DNA of 64,000 bases from Congregibacter brevis (GTDB lineage Bacteria; Pseudomonadota; Gammaproteobacteria; Pseudomonadales; Halieaceae), in the NCBI RefSeq assembly GCF_045689245.1, contig NZ_CP136865.1, positions 2,604,001 through 2,668,000 on the forward strand, written 5' to 3'. The notes beneath the pieces are model-generated. The model made no database searches and was not told the origin of the DNA. It saw nothing but the letters and a program-made list of their open reading frames with translations. The position numbers were made by a program, and so were the translations under genes. Numbering within the stretch: position 1 is the stretch's first letter; each line of letters starts with the position of its first letter. Shown piece after piece: positions 20,332-29,473 of this stretch.

Positions 20332-21837
20332 TTAGATAAACAGCGTTACGCAGGCGAGGCCAACACCGCCCATGACTATCGTGTAGGGCAGGGCCATGAT
20401 CACCATGCGTCCGTAGGACAATCGGATAAGTGGTGCAAGAGCAGAGGTGAGCAAAAACAAGAATGCCGCCTGACCATTTGGCGTCGCTACGCTCGGCAAG
20501 TTGGTTCCGGTATTGATAGCAACCGCCAGTTGATCGAACTCCATACGACTGATGGTGCCGGCGTCCAAAGCGGCTTTTACTTCGTTGATATAGACCGTCG
20601 CAACAAACACGTTGTCGCTAATCATCGACAATACGCCATTTGCTATGAAGAACATTCCCGGCCTGATATCCGAATCCATTGCCAAAACAGCGTCGATAAC
20701 CGGCGTAAACAAGTGTTGATCGTGTATGACAGCTACTATGGCAAAGAACACAACCAGTAGCGCGGTAAACGGTAGTGCTTCTTCAAATGCGTGACCAATC
20801 TGATGCTCTTCAACGATGCCGTTAAAGGCAGTTAGCAGAACAATGACCATGAGACCTATAAGTCCTACCGCCGCCCAGTGCATTGCCAGGCCGAGCACGA
20901 GTATCACGGCTACCAAAGCTTGTACGACGAGCCGTGCGACATCGCGGGTGTTTCGCTCCGAGTCAGCTTTTTCCTGAAACTCATTCAGCACCAAGCGCAC
21001 GGATTCAGGCAACTTGGCACCGTAGCCAAACTTACCCGACCATTCCAAAAGGGCACAGGTCATAAGTCCGCAGACTAGCACCGGCATCGTCACCGGGGCC
21101 ATAACGGTTACAAATTTAATAAAATCCCAATCGGCAACTGAGGCGATGAGCAAGTTCTGAGGCTCGCCTACGAGGGTGCACACGCCACCAAGCGCCGTAC
21201 CCACCGCACCATGCATGAGCAGCGAGCGGAGAAACGAGCGGAAATTTTCCAGATCTTCCCTGTGGTTCGCCTGCACGTCCGTATCATTGCCGTGATCATG
21301 GCTGTCATGGTGCGAACCTTTTCCTGAGGCGACCTTGTGATAAACGGAATAGAAGCCCACGCCGACGCTGATTAATACGGCGGTTACTGTTAGGGCATCA
21401 AGAAAAGCGGATAGAAACGCCGCGACCAGGCTAAACAGCAGAGACAGAACAACCTTGGAACGGACTTTCAGTAGGATACGGGTAAACACGAAGAGCAGCA
21501 GGTCTTTCATGAAGTAAATGCCGGCGACCATGAACATCAACAGCAATATGACTTCGAAGTTTGCTTCCGTTTCATGGAAGACCGAGTAGGGACTGGTCAT
21601 ACCCAGCACCACAGCCTCGATAGCGAGGAGCCCTCCTGGCTGGAGAGGGTAGCAGCGCAGCGCCAAAGCCAGAGTGAAGATGAACTCCCCAATCAAAACC
21701 CAGCCTGTTGCGAAGGGCCCGATGGTGTAGAGCAACACCGGATTGATCAGTAGAAATCCGATGATCGCCTTTTTATACCAGCCCGGTGATGGCCCAAGAA
21801 AGTTGTGCCAAAACGCCTGCGCTGCAGATTCGCTCAT
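20332..21837 (-). CDS. nhaB: Na+/H+ antiporter NhaB
   Basis: Exports sodium in exchange for protons across the inner membrane, fitting a marine setting. The 501-aa polytopic protein has NhaB signatures such as HGAVGTALGGVCTLVGEPQN and ISDNVFVATVYI. The start is the ATG at 21837, preceded by AGGAAG at good spacing; a TTG 15 nt upstream is less likely. One hydrophilic loop has an Asp/His-rich stretch (GKGSHHDSHDHGNDTD) that I do not recall from E. coli NhaB. Confidence 0.94.
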   Translation of the reverse strand: MSESAAQAFWHNFLGPSPGWYKKAIIGFLLINPVLLYTIGPFATGWVLIGEFIFTLALALRCYPLQPGGLLAIEAVVLGMTSPYSVFHETEANFEVILLLMFMVAGIYFMKDLLLFVFTRILLKVRSKVVLSLLFSLVAAFLSAFLDALTVTAVLISVGVGFYSVYHKVASGKGSHHDSHDHGNDTDVQANHREDLENFRSFLRSLLMHGAVGTALGGVCTLVGEPQNLLIASVADWDFIKFVTVMAPVTMPVLVCGLMTCALLEWSGKFGYGAKLPESVRLVLNEFQEKADSERNTRDVARLVVQALVAVILVLGLAMHWAAVGLIGLMVIVLLTAFNGIVEEHQIGHAFEEALPFTALLVVFFAIVAVIHDQHLFTPVIDAVLAMDSDIRPGMFFIANGVLSMISDNVFVATVYINEVKAALDAGTISRMEFDQLAVAINTGTNLPSVATPNGQAAFLFLLTSALAPLIRLSYGRMVIMALPYTIVMGGVGLACVTLFI

Positions 21838-22045
21838 GGGTCTTCCTCTCAAAATGTGACCTCAAGTGTACGGTATTGAAGAGGCGCAAGTAAGGCGCTG
21901 AGCGTAGATCTTTGGTCGGAATAGGGGCAGATATTGGGCGTATTGCCCCTTGCGACCTTCTTCGCCGCTGCATAGGATAGCGGCCCTTTTCCCTGAAGCT
22001 GATGAGACCTGCATATCGTCAGGCGTAGCTGGAGTTACTACTCAC

Positions 22046-22864
22046 ATGTTGGATCTCGACCAGTCGGCACCCGATCACCGCAATGACGCACTTCACATCG
22101 TGTTTCAACGTGGCAAGCTGGTCATGGACATGCGGTCCCGGCAGCCATGTATTCTCGGAGAGATCGATATCTCACAGAACCAATGGCCAGTTGCAAGGGA
22201 GCGCTATATTGGACATTGGTCCGGGCAGGCATGTTTCGCCATCGAAATTTCTGAAAGCTCTGATATCGACGCCATGCGCTATCAAGCGGGCAGTCTTTAT
22301 CAGCTTTTAGGGCGTGTGGATGATGGCGTGTTTGCGTTAGCGGGGCGTGCTGCGCAGCTTTTAGATTGGGAGCGCGATCATCAGTTTTGCGGTCGCTGCG
22401 GACAGTCAATGACAACTGCAGACGGTGAGCGTGCCTTAGGCTGTGCCACTTGCAAGACCACGCTTTACCCCAGAATTTCGCCCTGCGTCATCGTGTTGAT
22501 TACTAAGGGAGACGAAATGCTCCTGGCACGTAACGCGCGTTTCCCGAGGCCGATGTACAGCTCTCTGGCAGGGTTTATTGAAGCCGGGGAGAGCGCCGAA
22601 GACACCTTACGCCGTGAAGTACGCGAGGAGGTCGGCGTGGAAGTCGGCGAGATTCAATACTTTGGTTCTCAATCGTGGCCGTTCCCGAACCAACTCATGC
22701 TCGGCTATTTTGCCGAATACGCCAGTGGCGAGATCACCCCGGATATGGATGAAATCGCTGAGGCTAACTGGTACCACCCCAAAGATCTGCCGCCGGTGCC
22801 TCCACCCTCATCAATAGCCGGGCAGCTTATCCAGTACCATTGTCGACGAACGCAAGCAGGGTAG
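22046..22864 (+). CDS. nudC: NADH pyrophosphatase / RNA decapping hydrolase NudC
   Basis: Nudix hydrolase that cleaves NADH and removes NAD caps from RNA. Features in order: an N-terminal domain, a four-cysteine zinc finger (CGRC, CATC), the Nudix box within GFIEAGESAEDTLRREVREE, and the NADH-specificity motif SQSWPFPNQLM. I chose the ATG at 22046 (MLDLDQSAP, 272 aa) because GGAG lies 11 nt upstream and the length fits. The frame is open back to 21950. It is divergent from nhaB. Confidence 0.93.
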   Translation: MLDLDQSAPDHRNDALHIVFQRGKLVMDMRSRQPCILGEIDISQNQWPVARERYIGHWSGQACFAIEISESSDIDAMRYQAGSLYQLLGRVDDGVFALAGRAAQLLDWERDHQFCGRCGQSMTTADGERALGCATCKTTLYPRISPCVIVLITKGDEMLLARNARFPRPMYSSLAGFIEAGESAEDTLRREVREEVGVEVGEIQYFGSQSWPFPNQLMLGYFAEYASGEITPDMDEIAEANWYHPKDLPPVPPPSSIAGQLIQYHCRRTQAG

Positions 22865-22894
22865 TCGGCAGTCCCTCCACTCTCAGGAACCTCT

Positions 22895-23962
22895 ATGGAA
22901 TTTCTCTCTCAATACGGACTCTTTCTGGCGCAGGCGATGACGATAGTCGTCTCGGTAGGACTTATTGTTTTGCTTATTGCTGCTGCGTCGCAACGTCATC
23001 GCGGTGAAAGTAACGGTCATATTGAAGTCCACAAGCTCAACGAACGTTATAAAGAACTCCGAGAAACGCTTCGGGATGCCACCTTAGATCCTGCCCTACG
23101 CAAAGAGTCACAGAAAGCGGAAAAGAAGGCAGAGAAAAAGAAAGCAAAAGAAGAAGCAAAGGCCGCCAAAAAACAGGTGAAGTCTGGCAGTGAAGAGGCC
23201 GAGGAGCAGCCCAAGCTTTACGTGCTGGATTTTGATGGCGATATTCGCGCGTCGGCGGTCGAGCAGCTCCGAGAAGAAGTCTCAACGCTGCTCGGTGAGC
23301 TGCGTGAAACCGACGAGGTGCTCCTACGACTCGAAAGTGGCGGGGGCATGGTCCATAGCTATGGTTTGGCATCCAGTCAGCTGCAGCGTATTCGGAACAA
23401 GGGTATAAATCTGACTGTGGCAGTAGACAAAGTGGCAGCGAGCGGGGGCTACATGATGGCCTGTGTGGCCAACCAGATTATTGCTGCGCCTTTTGCGATC
23501 ATCGGCTCTATCGGTGTGATTGCGCAATTACCCAATTTCCACCGCGTGTTGAAGAAGAACGATATAGATTTTGAGGTTCTTACAGCGGGTGAGTACAAGC
23601 GAACACTCACGGTGTTCGGCGAGAACACTGACAAGGGACGAGACAAGTTCAAAGAAGAGCTCGAAGACACCCATGTACTCTTCAAGCAATTTGTGAAAGA
23701 AAATCGCGAAGTGGTTGATATTGATAATGTTGCTACTGGTGAAACATGGTTTGGTCAGCGTGCCCGTGACGTCAATCTTGTGGACTCACTTCAGACCTCG
23801 GATGAGTACATTCAGGCTAAGCTCGACACTCACGGGGTTTATGAATTGAGTTACGTGCCCCGTAAAAACTGGCAGCAAAAGCTCGGCATTGCCGCGGAGA
23901 ACGCCTTGGAACGAAGTTTTCTCAAGCTTTGGCAGGCGGCTCTTACAAGGCCGAAGCAATAG
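22895..23962 (+). CDS. sohB: Inner-membrane peptidase SohB
   Basis: Signal-peptide-peptidase-like serine protease (S49) of the inner membrane. The 355-aa protein has an N-terminal helix (about residues 9-32). A strongly charged Lys/Glu/Ala-rich linker follows (about residues 68-105), then the S49 domain. The catalytic serine is in KVAASGGYMMA and the catalytic lysine in AGEYKRTLTVFGEN, the Ser-Lys dyad of SohB/SppA. AGGA precedes the ATG at 22895. It follows nudC by 30 nt and may be cotranscribed. Confidence 0.94.
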   Translation: MEFLSQYGLFLAQAMTIVVSVGLIVLLIAAASQRHRGESNGHIEVHKLNERYKELRETLRDATLDPALRKESQKAEKKAEKKKAKEEAKAAKKQVKSGSEEAEEQPKLYVLDFDGDIRASAVEQLREEVSTLLGELRETDEVLLRLESGGGMVHSYGLASSQLQRIRNKGINLTVAVDKVAASGGYMMACVANQIIAAPFAIIGSIGVIAQLPNFHRVLKKNDIDFEVLTAGEYKRTLTVFGENTDKGRDKFKEELEDTHVLFKQFVKENREVVDIDNVATGETWFGQRARDVNLVDSLQTSDEYIQAKLDTHGVYELSYVPRKNWQQKLGIAAENALERSFLKLWQAALTRPKQ

Positions 23963-24040
23963 TTGGGAAATAATAAGGGCGACAGGCTCTGTAATCTTCG
24001 AGTGTAGACATTTCTTTATCCTTAGCCTTGGAGTGCAAAA

Positions 24041-24418
24041 GTGACACAAGCTGAATCACTGAATGTCTTTGCTGAGCCGCTGGAAACCTGCGGCACCGAC
24101 CCTGTTACGGGTTTCTTTCGCGATGGCTGCTGCAATACCAGCAAACAAGACCTCGGTTCACATACTGTCTGTGTCGAGCTCAGTCAGGAGTTCCTGGAGT
24201 TTTCTCGCAGTCGGGGCAACGATCTTATGACCCCCATGCCACAGTTCGACTTCCCCGGATTGTCAGCCGGTCAACGCTGGTGCCTTTGCGCGACGCGATG
24301 GCTCGAAGCCCACAAAGAAAGCAAGGCTCCACGAGTCTATTTGCGAAGAACCCATTCTCGCGCACTTGAAACTGTTCCCATGGAGATACTTCGAGGCTAC
24401 GCTCTGGATCTCAGCTAG
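24041..24418 (+). CDS. DUF2237 family protein
   Basis: Small cytoplasmic protein of unknown function. The 125-aa sequence is typical of DUF2237: an N-terminal NVFAEPLETCGTDPVTGFFRD, a cysteine-rich stretch (DGCCNTS, HTVCVELS), then SRGNDLMTPMPQF and GQRWCLCATRW. The GTG at 24041 is the likely start, with GGAG 7 nt upstream. The conserved cysteines might bind metal, but that is inference. Confidence 0.85.
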   Translation: MTQAESLNVFAEPLETCGTDPVTGFFRDGCCNTSKQDLGSHTVCVELSQEFLEFSRSRGNDLMTPMPQFDFPGLSAGQRWCLCATRWLEAHKESKAPRVYLRRTHSRALETVPMEILRGYALDLS

Positions 24419-24496
24419 CGAACTCCAGTTAACGTTCGGCCAGTGCAACGATACTGTGTTGCCGAGTCAGCAACTCGTAGAAAAGGATAAATCGCT

Positions 24497-25078
24497 TTGA
24501 GTAACTTCTCGCCACGACAGCACCGCACGCATATTGAGAGTCTTTGGCGGTTTCTGGCGCTCGTAGCCGTTCTCGTGGGCTACTTCGTTTACATGAGCTG
24601 GAAGTTTGACGCCGCGACAGGGGCTTGGCTTGCACTACTCAGCTGGAGCTTTTTTGTTTTGTGCACGCCCGTCGCTGATGGGGGCTTTATTGTGGCTTTT
24701 CCCGTACGGCTTTTGTTCGGTACCAGGATGCTGTTAACACAGGTGGTTGTGTGGATCGTGGCGATAGCGATTAACGTTGCAGCAATGCAATACGCGCCGT
24801 CAAACTATGCTGACACGGAACTCACCAATCTTCTTTCCAAAATCCTGAACACACCCTGGCCTTACTGGAGCATTCTCGCGATCTCAGCGGCAGGCACGGG
24901 TATGTCGATTTGGTTTGGCGATGAAATGATGGATGTCACCTCTCACGCCGATCGCGCCAAGCATCATCAACATGGTTTTAAGTACAAGTTTGTGGTCATA
25001 GCTGGCTTTGCGGTACTGACGATCCTCGCTTACTACCATTTACTGTCGGATCTAGGGATCGCCTTACCTACGAGCTAG
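24497..25078 (+). CDS. Conserved membrane protein of unknown function
   Basis: A 193-aa protein with four or five predicted membrane helices, including FLALVAVLVGYFVYMSW, a helix around LLTQVVVWIVAIAINVA, one around YWSILAISAAGTGMS and one near the C-terminus. A histidine-containing loop (SHADRAKHHQHGFKYK) lies before the last helix. The start appears to be TTG at 24497, with AGGA upstream. I do not recognise the family. It precedes the arsC-like gene by 45 nt on the same strand, so a shared role in anion or redox stress is possible but unproven. Confidence 0.7.
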   Translation: MSNFSPRQHRTHIESLWRFLALVAVLVGYFVYMSWKFDAATGAWLALLSWSFFVLCTPVADGGFIVAFPVRLLFGTRMLLTQVVVWIVAIAINVAAMQYAPSNYADTELTNLLSKILNTPWPYWSILAISAAGTGMSIWFGDEMMDVTSHADRAKHHQHGFKYKFVVIAGFAVLTILAYYHLLSDLGIALPTS

Positions 25079-25123
25079 AAGAGCCCTAACCATGCTTCTA
25101 ACTAAGACCAGCGGGATTCTAGA

Positions 25124-25603
25124 GTGCTGAAGGTTTTGTTTATTTGTACGCATAATCGGTGTCGCAGCATCCTGTGCGAAGCAATGACACGCCAGCGCGG
25201 AGAGCAACGTGTCTTAGCTTACAGCGCTGGAAGCCAGCCAAGCGGTGAAGTGCACCCAGATACGCTGCAACAACTTGAACAGCGCGGAATCGAAACCTTA
25301 GATCTGCGAAGCGAGTCTTGGGATGCCTACGCTGAGCTTGCTCCGGATGTGGTTGTCACTGTCTGCGACAATGCGGCTGGGGAGCAGTGTCCGCTCTGGC
25401 TAGGGAAGTCGATAAAGGTGCACTGGGGCCTTCCCGATCCTTCTCGTATAGAGGGGTCGGAGCAAGCACAGGCAGAGGCCTTTGCTACAGTTATTCAGAC
25501 TATCGATGGTTGGCTCACTAAAGTCCTCCAATTGGATTTTGAGAATCTATCGCGCGACGACCTTGCCGCTGCATTACAGCAGATACCTAACGAAGGCTCA
25601 TGA
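25124..25603 (+). CDS. arsC: Arsenate reductase, low-molecular-weight phosphatase type
   Basis: Likely reduces arsenate to arsenite using a phosphatase-like loop. The N-terminal CTHNRCRS is the CX5R loop, and LPDPSRIEG supplies the general-acid aspartate. VVTVCDNAAGEQCPLW contains further cysteines in the positions expected for ArsC enzymes of this fold. The protein is 159 aa with a GTG start at 25124. No arsR, arsB or acr3 gene is adjacent, so a protein phosphatase role is the alternative. Confidence 0.82.
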   Translation: MLKVLFICTHNRCRSILCEAMTRQRGEQRVLAYSAGSQPSGEVHPDTLQQLEQRGIETLDLRSESWDAYAELAPDVVVTVCDNAAGEQCPLWLGKSIKVHWGLPDPSRIEGSEQAQAEAFATVIQTIDGWLTKVLQLDFENLSRDDLAAALQQIPNEGS

Positions 25604-25853
25604 CTTCTGAGTTGAAGTGGAGCGGTTACGACCGTTACTGTCGAACGGCACATTTCTGTTCGAGAGCCTTCGATGAGCGATTTCAAGTAGCCTTTGCAGC
25701 GTGCGTTAAGCGGAGCTTTGTGGACCTTTCTGGCCTAAGCAACACTCCCCTTGGTTGCCGAGCCGGCATTCGGAGAGTAGCTGCGCCGAGAGGTGTTTGG
25801 CCCCGTATACTTACTGCCTTACTTACTGCCTTGCTAACTGCGATTCCTTAGCG
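25604..25853. other. Convergent intergenic region with a short tandem repeat
   Basis: About 250 bp between the converging arsC-like gene and the 66-aa gene. I see no convincing gene. A forward reading frame (25600-25851, 83 codons) overlaps the arsC stop by ATGA. Its product resembles nothing I know and ends in low-complexity LTALLTALLTAIP encoded by the tandem repeat, so I do not call it. Confidence 0.5.
25810..25845. repeat. 12-bp tandem repeat, three copies
   Basis: Three adjacent 12-mers: cttactgcctta, cttactgccttg and the diverged ctaactgcgatt. They lie in the gap between two converging genes. Confidence 0.7.
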
Positions 25854-26054
25854 TTACTCGCAGAGCGTTCTTTGCAACATCGCGCGGTTGGCGAGAGCGT
25901 CCTGATCTGATTCTTCAGCCAATATTGCTGCACTCACGTCGCTCTGTGGGTTGAGGCAGGGGTCACTTTGAGATGCGTCGAGAGTCAGAAAGTAGGCTAA
26001 AGCAGCGATGCCAATAACTACGAATGCCGACAGCAACTGTAGAGCTCGGCTCAT
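25854..26054 (-). CDS. Small single-span membrane protein of the sulfide operon
   Basis: A 66-aa protein with one hydrophobic segment (about residues 6-24, LLSAFVVIGIAALAYFLTL). An acidic, non-membrane tail follows, with two cysteines (DPCLNPQ and the penultimate RTLCE). Its ATG overlaps the SulP stop codon by 4 nt (ATGA), the same coupling seen between the SQR and SulP genes, which makes it more credible than its size suggests. Family unknown. An accessory subunit of the transporter is one possibility. Confidence 0.6.
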   Translation of the reverse strand: MSRALQLLSAFVVIGIAALAYFLTLDASQSDPCLNPQSDVSAAILAEESDQDALANRAMLQRTLCE

Positions 26055-27778
26055 GACTCGGCTGCCGGTTTCAGCGCCTCACATGCCTGATGTTGAGTAA
26101 GAAATACCTCTCCAGACAGGCGCTCAAGAAAATCCGTACGTTCCAAAGCATCCATCACAGGACCCTTAACTTCACTCAGATGAAGCATTATCCCTTGTTC
26201 TTTGAGTCGCAGGGTAACTGCTTCCAATGCCTCGAGCGCGCTAAGGTCGATGGCGTTAACAGCGGTGCACTGCAAAATGATGTGCTTGAGTCCAGCGTCA
26301 TGCTCAGCGATCACCGCATAAATTGCGCTCTCCATGTATCCGGCATTTGCAAAGTAAAGGCTCTCATCGATGCGTAGCGACACAATGCTGGCGTGGGTAA
26401 TCACATCGTGCCGGTTAACGTTGCGAAAGTGCTCGGTGCCGGGGACTTCGCCTACGATAGCGATGTGTGGCTGTGAGGTTTTGTGCAAGTGCAAACTGAT
26501 CGACGCGACAATACCCGCAAGTACGCCGAGCTCCACACCAAAGAACAGCGTACTGAGTATGGTGACCATCACTGCCGTAAAGTCGCTTCTTGAATAGCTC
26601 CAGGCAAGTTTTACGAGTCCGAAGTCAATCAAGGAGGTGACGGCCACGATGATCGTCGCGGCCAATGTTGCTTTGGGTAAGAAATACAAAATTGGCGTTA
26701 GGAAAAGGGCGGCGGCAGCTATGCCAAATGCCGTGAGCACGCTGGCAAGCTGCGTTTGTGCACCTGCATCAAAATTTACCACTGAGCGAGAAAAACCGCC
26801 CGTGACAGGAAAGCCGCCGGAAACCGCAGATGCAACGTTCGCCGCGCCGAGGGCGACGAGCTCCTGGTTAGCATCTATTCGTTGTCGTCTTTTGGCGGCA
26901 AGAGTTTTTCCTACGGATACCGACTCCACGAAACCTATCACGCTGATTAAGAGTGCCGACACCGCCAGCTCAGACCACAACTCAAAATCGATTTCGGGAA
27001 TGGCGAAAGCGGGGAGCCCCTGGGGTACTTTACCGACCAGTGCCACCCCCAGATTTTCGAAGCCATAGAAAACGCTCGCCAAAGTCGTTGCGATGATTAC
27101 CAGCACCGGTCCGGCCTTTACGAGCATCGACGCGGCCTTAGGGCTCATTCCAATGCGTCTTAGCAGTGGCGCGAACCCTGATCGAACCCAAAACAGAAAG
27201 ACCAGCGCGGCGACCCCCGTTGTTGTAGTCACGGTGTTGATCTGGGATAGATTGCTTAGCAAGGTGCCAGCTAAGGTTGGCAGAGTCTCCCCATGGGCCT
27301 CGATTCCGAATATGTGCCGCAATTGCGATAAGGCGATAATGATGCCCGAGGCCGTTATGAATCCCGAAACCACAGGATGAGACAGCAAATTGGCAAGATA
27401 ACCAAAGCGCATTAAGCCCATGCCTATGAGCATCGCACCCGATAGTAATGCCATCGCAACTGCAGCTGAGGCATAACCCAAACTCCCCGTGGCAGCAATT
27501 TTCCCTACCGAGCTTGCTGTCATTAAGGACACAACGGCAACAGGGCCAACGGACAGGGTTCGGCTGCTTCCGAAGATCGCGTAGGCAAGCAAGGGCAGAA
27601 CGCTCGCATAAAGGCCCATCTCTGCCGGGAGGCCAGCCAGTAATGCATAGGCAAGCGACTGGGGAATCAGCATTATCGTGACGATCACTGCTGCGAGGCT
27701 ATCGCTCGCTAAGGCGTCACGGTTGTAGCTACTCAGCCAATCTAGCGGCGGTAGTAAGCCTCGCAGCCAATGCTTCAT
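26051..27778 (-). CDS. SulP family anion transporter with STAS domain
   Basis: Inner-membrane transporter of the SulP/SLC26 family, which moves sulfate, bicarbonate or similar anions. The 575-aa protein has the core signature ALLAGLPAEMGLYASVLPLL. About a dozen helices follow, then a C-terminal STAS domain (about residues 430-565, including LQCTAVNAIDLSALEAL). The ATG overlaps the SQR stop by 4 nt. In this operon a role in exporting sulfite or sulfate made from sulfide, or importing sulfate, is plausible inference. Confidence 0.92.
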   Translation of the reverse strand: MKHWLRGLLPPLDWLSSYNRDALASDSLAAVIVTIMLIPQSLAYALLAGLPAEMGLYASVLPLLAYAIFGSSRTLSVGPVAVVSLMTASSVGKIAATGSLGYASAAVAMALLSGAMLIGMGLMRFGYLANLLSHPVVSGFITASGIIIALSQLRHIFGIEAHGETLPTLAGTLLSNLSQINTVTTTTGVAALVFLFWVRSGFAPLLRRIGMSPKAASMLVKAGPVLVIIATTLASVFYGFENLGVALVGKVPQGLPAFAIPEIDFELWSELAVSALLISVIGFVESVSVGKTLAAKRRQRIDANQELVALGAANVASAVSGGFPVTGGFSRSVVNFDAGAQTQLASVLTAFGIAAAALFLTPILYFLPKATLAATIIVAVTSLIDFGLVKLAWSYSRSDFTAVMVTILSTLFFGVELGVLAGIVASISLHLHKTSQPHIAIVGEVPGTEHFRNVNRHDVITHASIVSLRIDESLYFANAGYMESAIYAVIAEHDAGLKHIILQCTAVNAIDLSALEALEAVTLRLKEQGIMLHLSEVKGPVMDALERTDFLERLSGEVFLTQHQACEALKPAAES

Positions 27779-29469
27779 GCGTCGGCCTTACTACGCTCCG
27801 GATTAACCATCCACTCTTTGCCTTTCAGCATTCCTTTCCAATAAATTGGTGGGAGAATTTGCTCTTTCAAGATCCACGCCAGTCGTGTGGGGCGCTGTCC
27901 ATTGAGCAGCCATTTGGGGAAGCTGGGAAGTAGTTTTCCGCCGTAGCCGAACTCAGCGAGAACGATCTTGCCCTTTTCAACGGTGAGAGGACAGGAGCCG
28001 TAGCCGTTGTAGTGGGCAACGCCCGCTACTCGATTCATGTCGTGAAGGAGGTTGTTTGCTACGATTGGGGCTTGCATGCGGGCAGCAGCAGCAGTTTTCG
28101 CATTTGGTGCGTTCATGACATCACCGAGGCTCCACACGTTTGTGTAGCGTTTGTGTTGAAGTGTGTTCTGATCAACATCAATCCAGCCGGCATCGTCGGC
28201 TAGCGGGCTTTGGCGGACAAAATCAGGCGCGGTCTGGGGAGGGCAGACATGAATCATGTCAAAGTCTGAGCTCACTTCTACCGTAGCGCCGCTCTCGTCC
28301 TGTGTTTCAAACCACGCTGTCTTCGCGTCGCCGTCAATGCGGGTCAATCGATGGCCAAAGTTCAGTGTGGCCTTATAGCGATCGATGTATTCCATAAGAG
28401 CTGGAACGTATTCCTTGACACCGAAGAGTACCGGGCCCGCATTGAAGAAGCTGATATCAATGTTGTTCAACACACCAGCACGGCGCCAGTGGTCCCCCGA
28501 CAGATACAAAGCTTTTTGCGGCGCGCCGGCGCACTTAATCGGCATGGGCGGCTGAGTAAACAGCGCCTTACCTTTCTGAAGACTACTGACTAACTCCCAG
28601 GTGTAAGGTGCCAAGTCATAGCGATAGTTCGAGGTGACGCCATTGCGTCCAAGGGTTTCTACCAGGCCATCGACGCCGTGCCAGTCCAGTTTTATACCCG
28701 GTGCAACGATAAGTCGGTCGTAATGGACGGGATGGCTATCTTCAAGCAGTACTCGATTTTTTTCGGGTTCAAAATTGCCGACTGCTGATTTGATCCATCG
28801 TACGCCCTCGGGAATAAGAGATGCCATTGTTTTTACGGTATCTTCCTGACGGAAAATCCCTCCGCCTACCATCGTCCAGCCTGGCTGGTAATAGTGAACC
28901 TCGGCGGGATCAATGATTGCGATGGAGAGAGCCTGTGTACGCGCCATGAGGCTGGACGCTACGGAGATACCCGCCGCCCCGGCGCCAACAATGACGATGT
29001 CGTAATGATCTTTCTTTGCTGCACCTCCGCCTGCCAGTTTTGGCTCGCTGGCGAGGGCGCCTCCAAGAGCATCGCTGAGGTCATAGCCGCAGTCTTTGGC
29101 GATGCGAAGTAGTTCGGCGTCATTTACGCCCTGTTTACGCTGATGCAGGCTCCATAGCGTGATAGATCGCGTGCCTGTCCGGCAAAACGCATGGACAGGG
29201 GCCTCCATTTTTGAAATGGCGCTGGAAAAGTCTTCAACATCCGTAGCAGAGAACTTTCCCGACACGATGGGCACGTAAGCAAGGGCTATACCCGCCGCTT
29301 CCGCAGCACTTCTGATTTCCGTAATTGTCGGTTGATCATTTGCCTCGCCGTCTGGGCGATTACAGATCAGTGATTTCACGCCTGCCCCGACAAGTGTCGG
29401 AATGTCACTTGCGGTGATTTGTGTCGAAACCGAAAAGGACTCGGTAACAGGTATCAGCGTTAGGCTCAT
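27775..29469 (-). CDS. DUF442 domain fused to sulfide:quinone oxidoreductase
   Basis: Two-part 564-aa protein. Residues 1-110 are a DUF442 (Blh N-terminal, phosphatase-like) domain with the loop HAFCRTGTRS (Cys96). Residues about 155-564 are a flavin-dependent sulfide:quinone oxidoreductase resembling the mitochondrial SQOR type. It has the FAD motif IVIVGAGAAGISVA and redox cysteines Cys313 (PIKCAGAPQKA) and Cys493 (YGSCPLTVEKG). It would oxidise sulfide to persulfide and reduce quinone at the membrane. The start is the ATG at 29469 with AGGA upstream, 4 nt after the dioxygenase stop. DUF442 is more often fused to the metallo-beta-lactamase protein. Confidence 0.9.
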   Translation of the reverse strand: MSLTLIPVTESFSVSTQITASDIPTLVGAGVKSLICNRPDGEANDQPTITEIRSAAEAAGIALAYVPIVSGKFSATDVEDFSSAISKMEAPVHAFCRTGTRSITLWSLHQRKQGVNDAELLRIAKDCGYDLSDALGGALASEPKLAGGGAAKKDHYDIVIVGAGAAGISVASSLMARTQALSIAIIDPAEVHYYQPGWTMVGGGIFRQEDTVKTMASLIPEGVRWIKSAVGNFEPEKNRVLLEDSHPVHYDRLIVAPGIKLDWHGVDGLVETLGRNGVTSNYRYDLAPYTWELVSSLQKGKALFTQPPMPIKCAGAPQKALYLSGDHWRRAGVLNNIDISFFNAGPVLFGVKEYVPALMEYIDRYKATLNFGHRLTRIDGDAKTAWFETQDESGATVEVSSDFDMIHVCPPQTAPDFVRQSPLADDAGWIDVDQNTLQHKRYTNVWSLGDVMNAPNAKTAAAARMQAPIVANNLLHDMNRVAGVAHYNGYGSCPLTVEKGKIVLAEFGYGGKLLPSFPKWLLNGQRPTRLAWILKEQILPPIYWKGMLKGKEWMVNPERSKADA

Positions 29470-29473
29470 TTTT

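Noticed and set aside
25600..25851. Forward reading frame of 83 codons overlapping the arsC-like stop by ATGA
   Set aside because: The product resembles no family I know, has an Arg/Cys-rich mixed composition, and its end is encoded by a 12-bp tandem repeat. The overlap alone is not enough.
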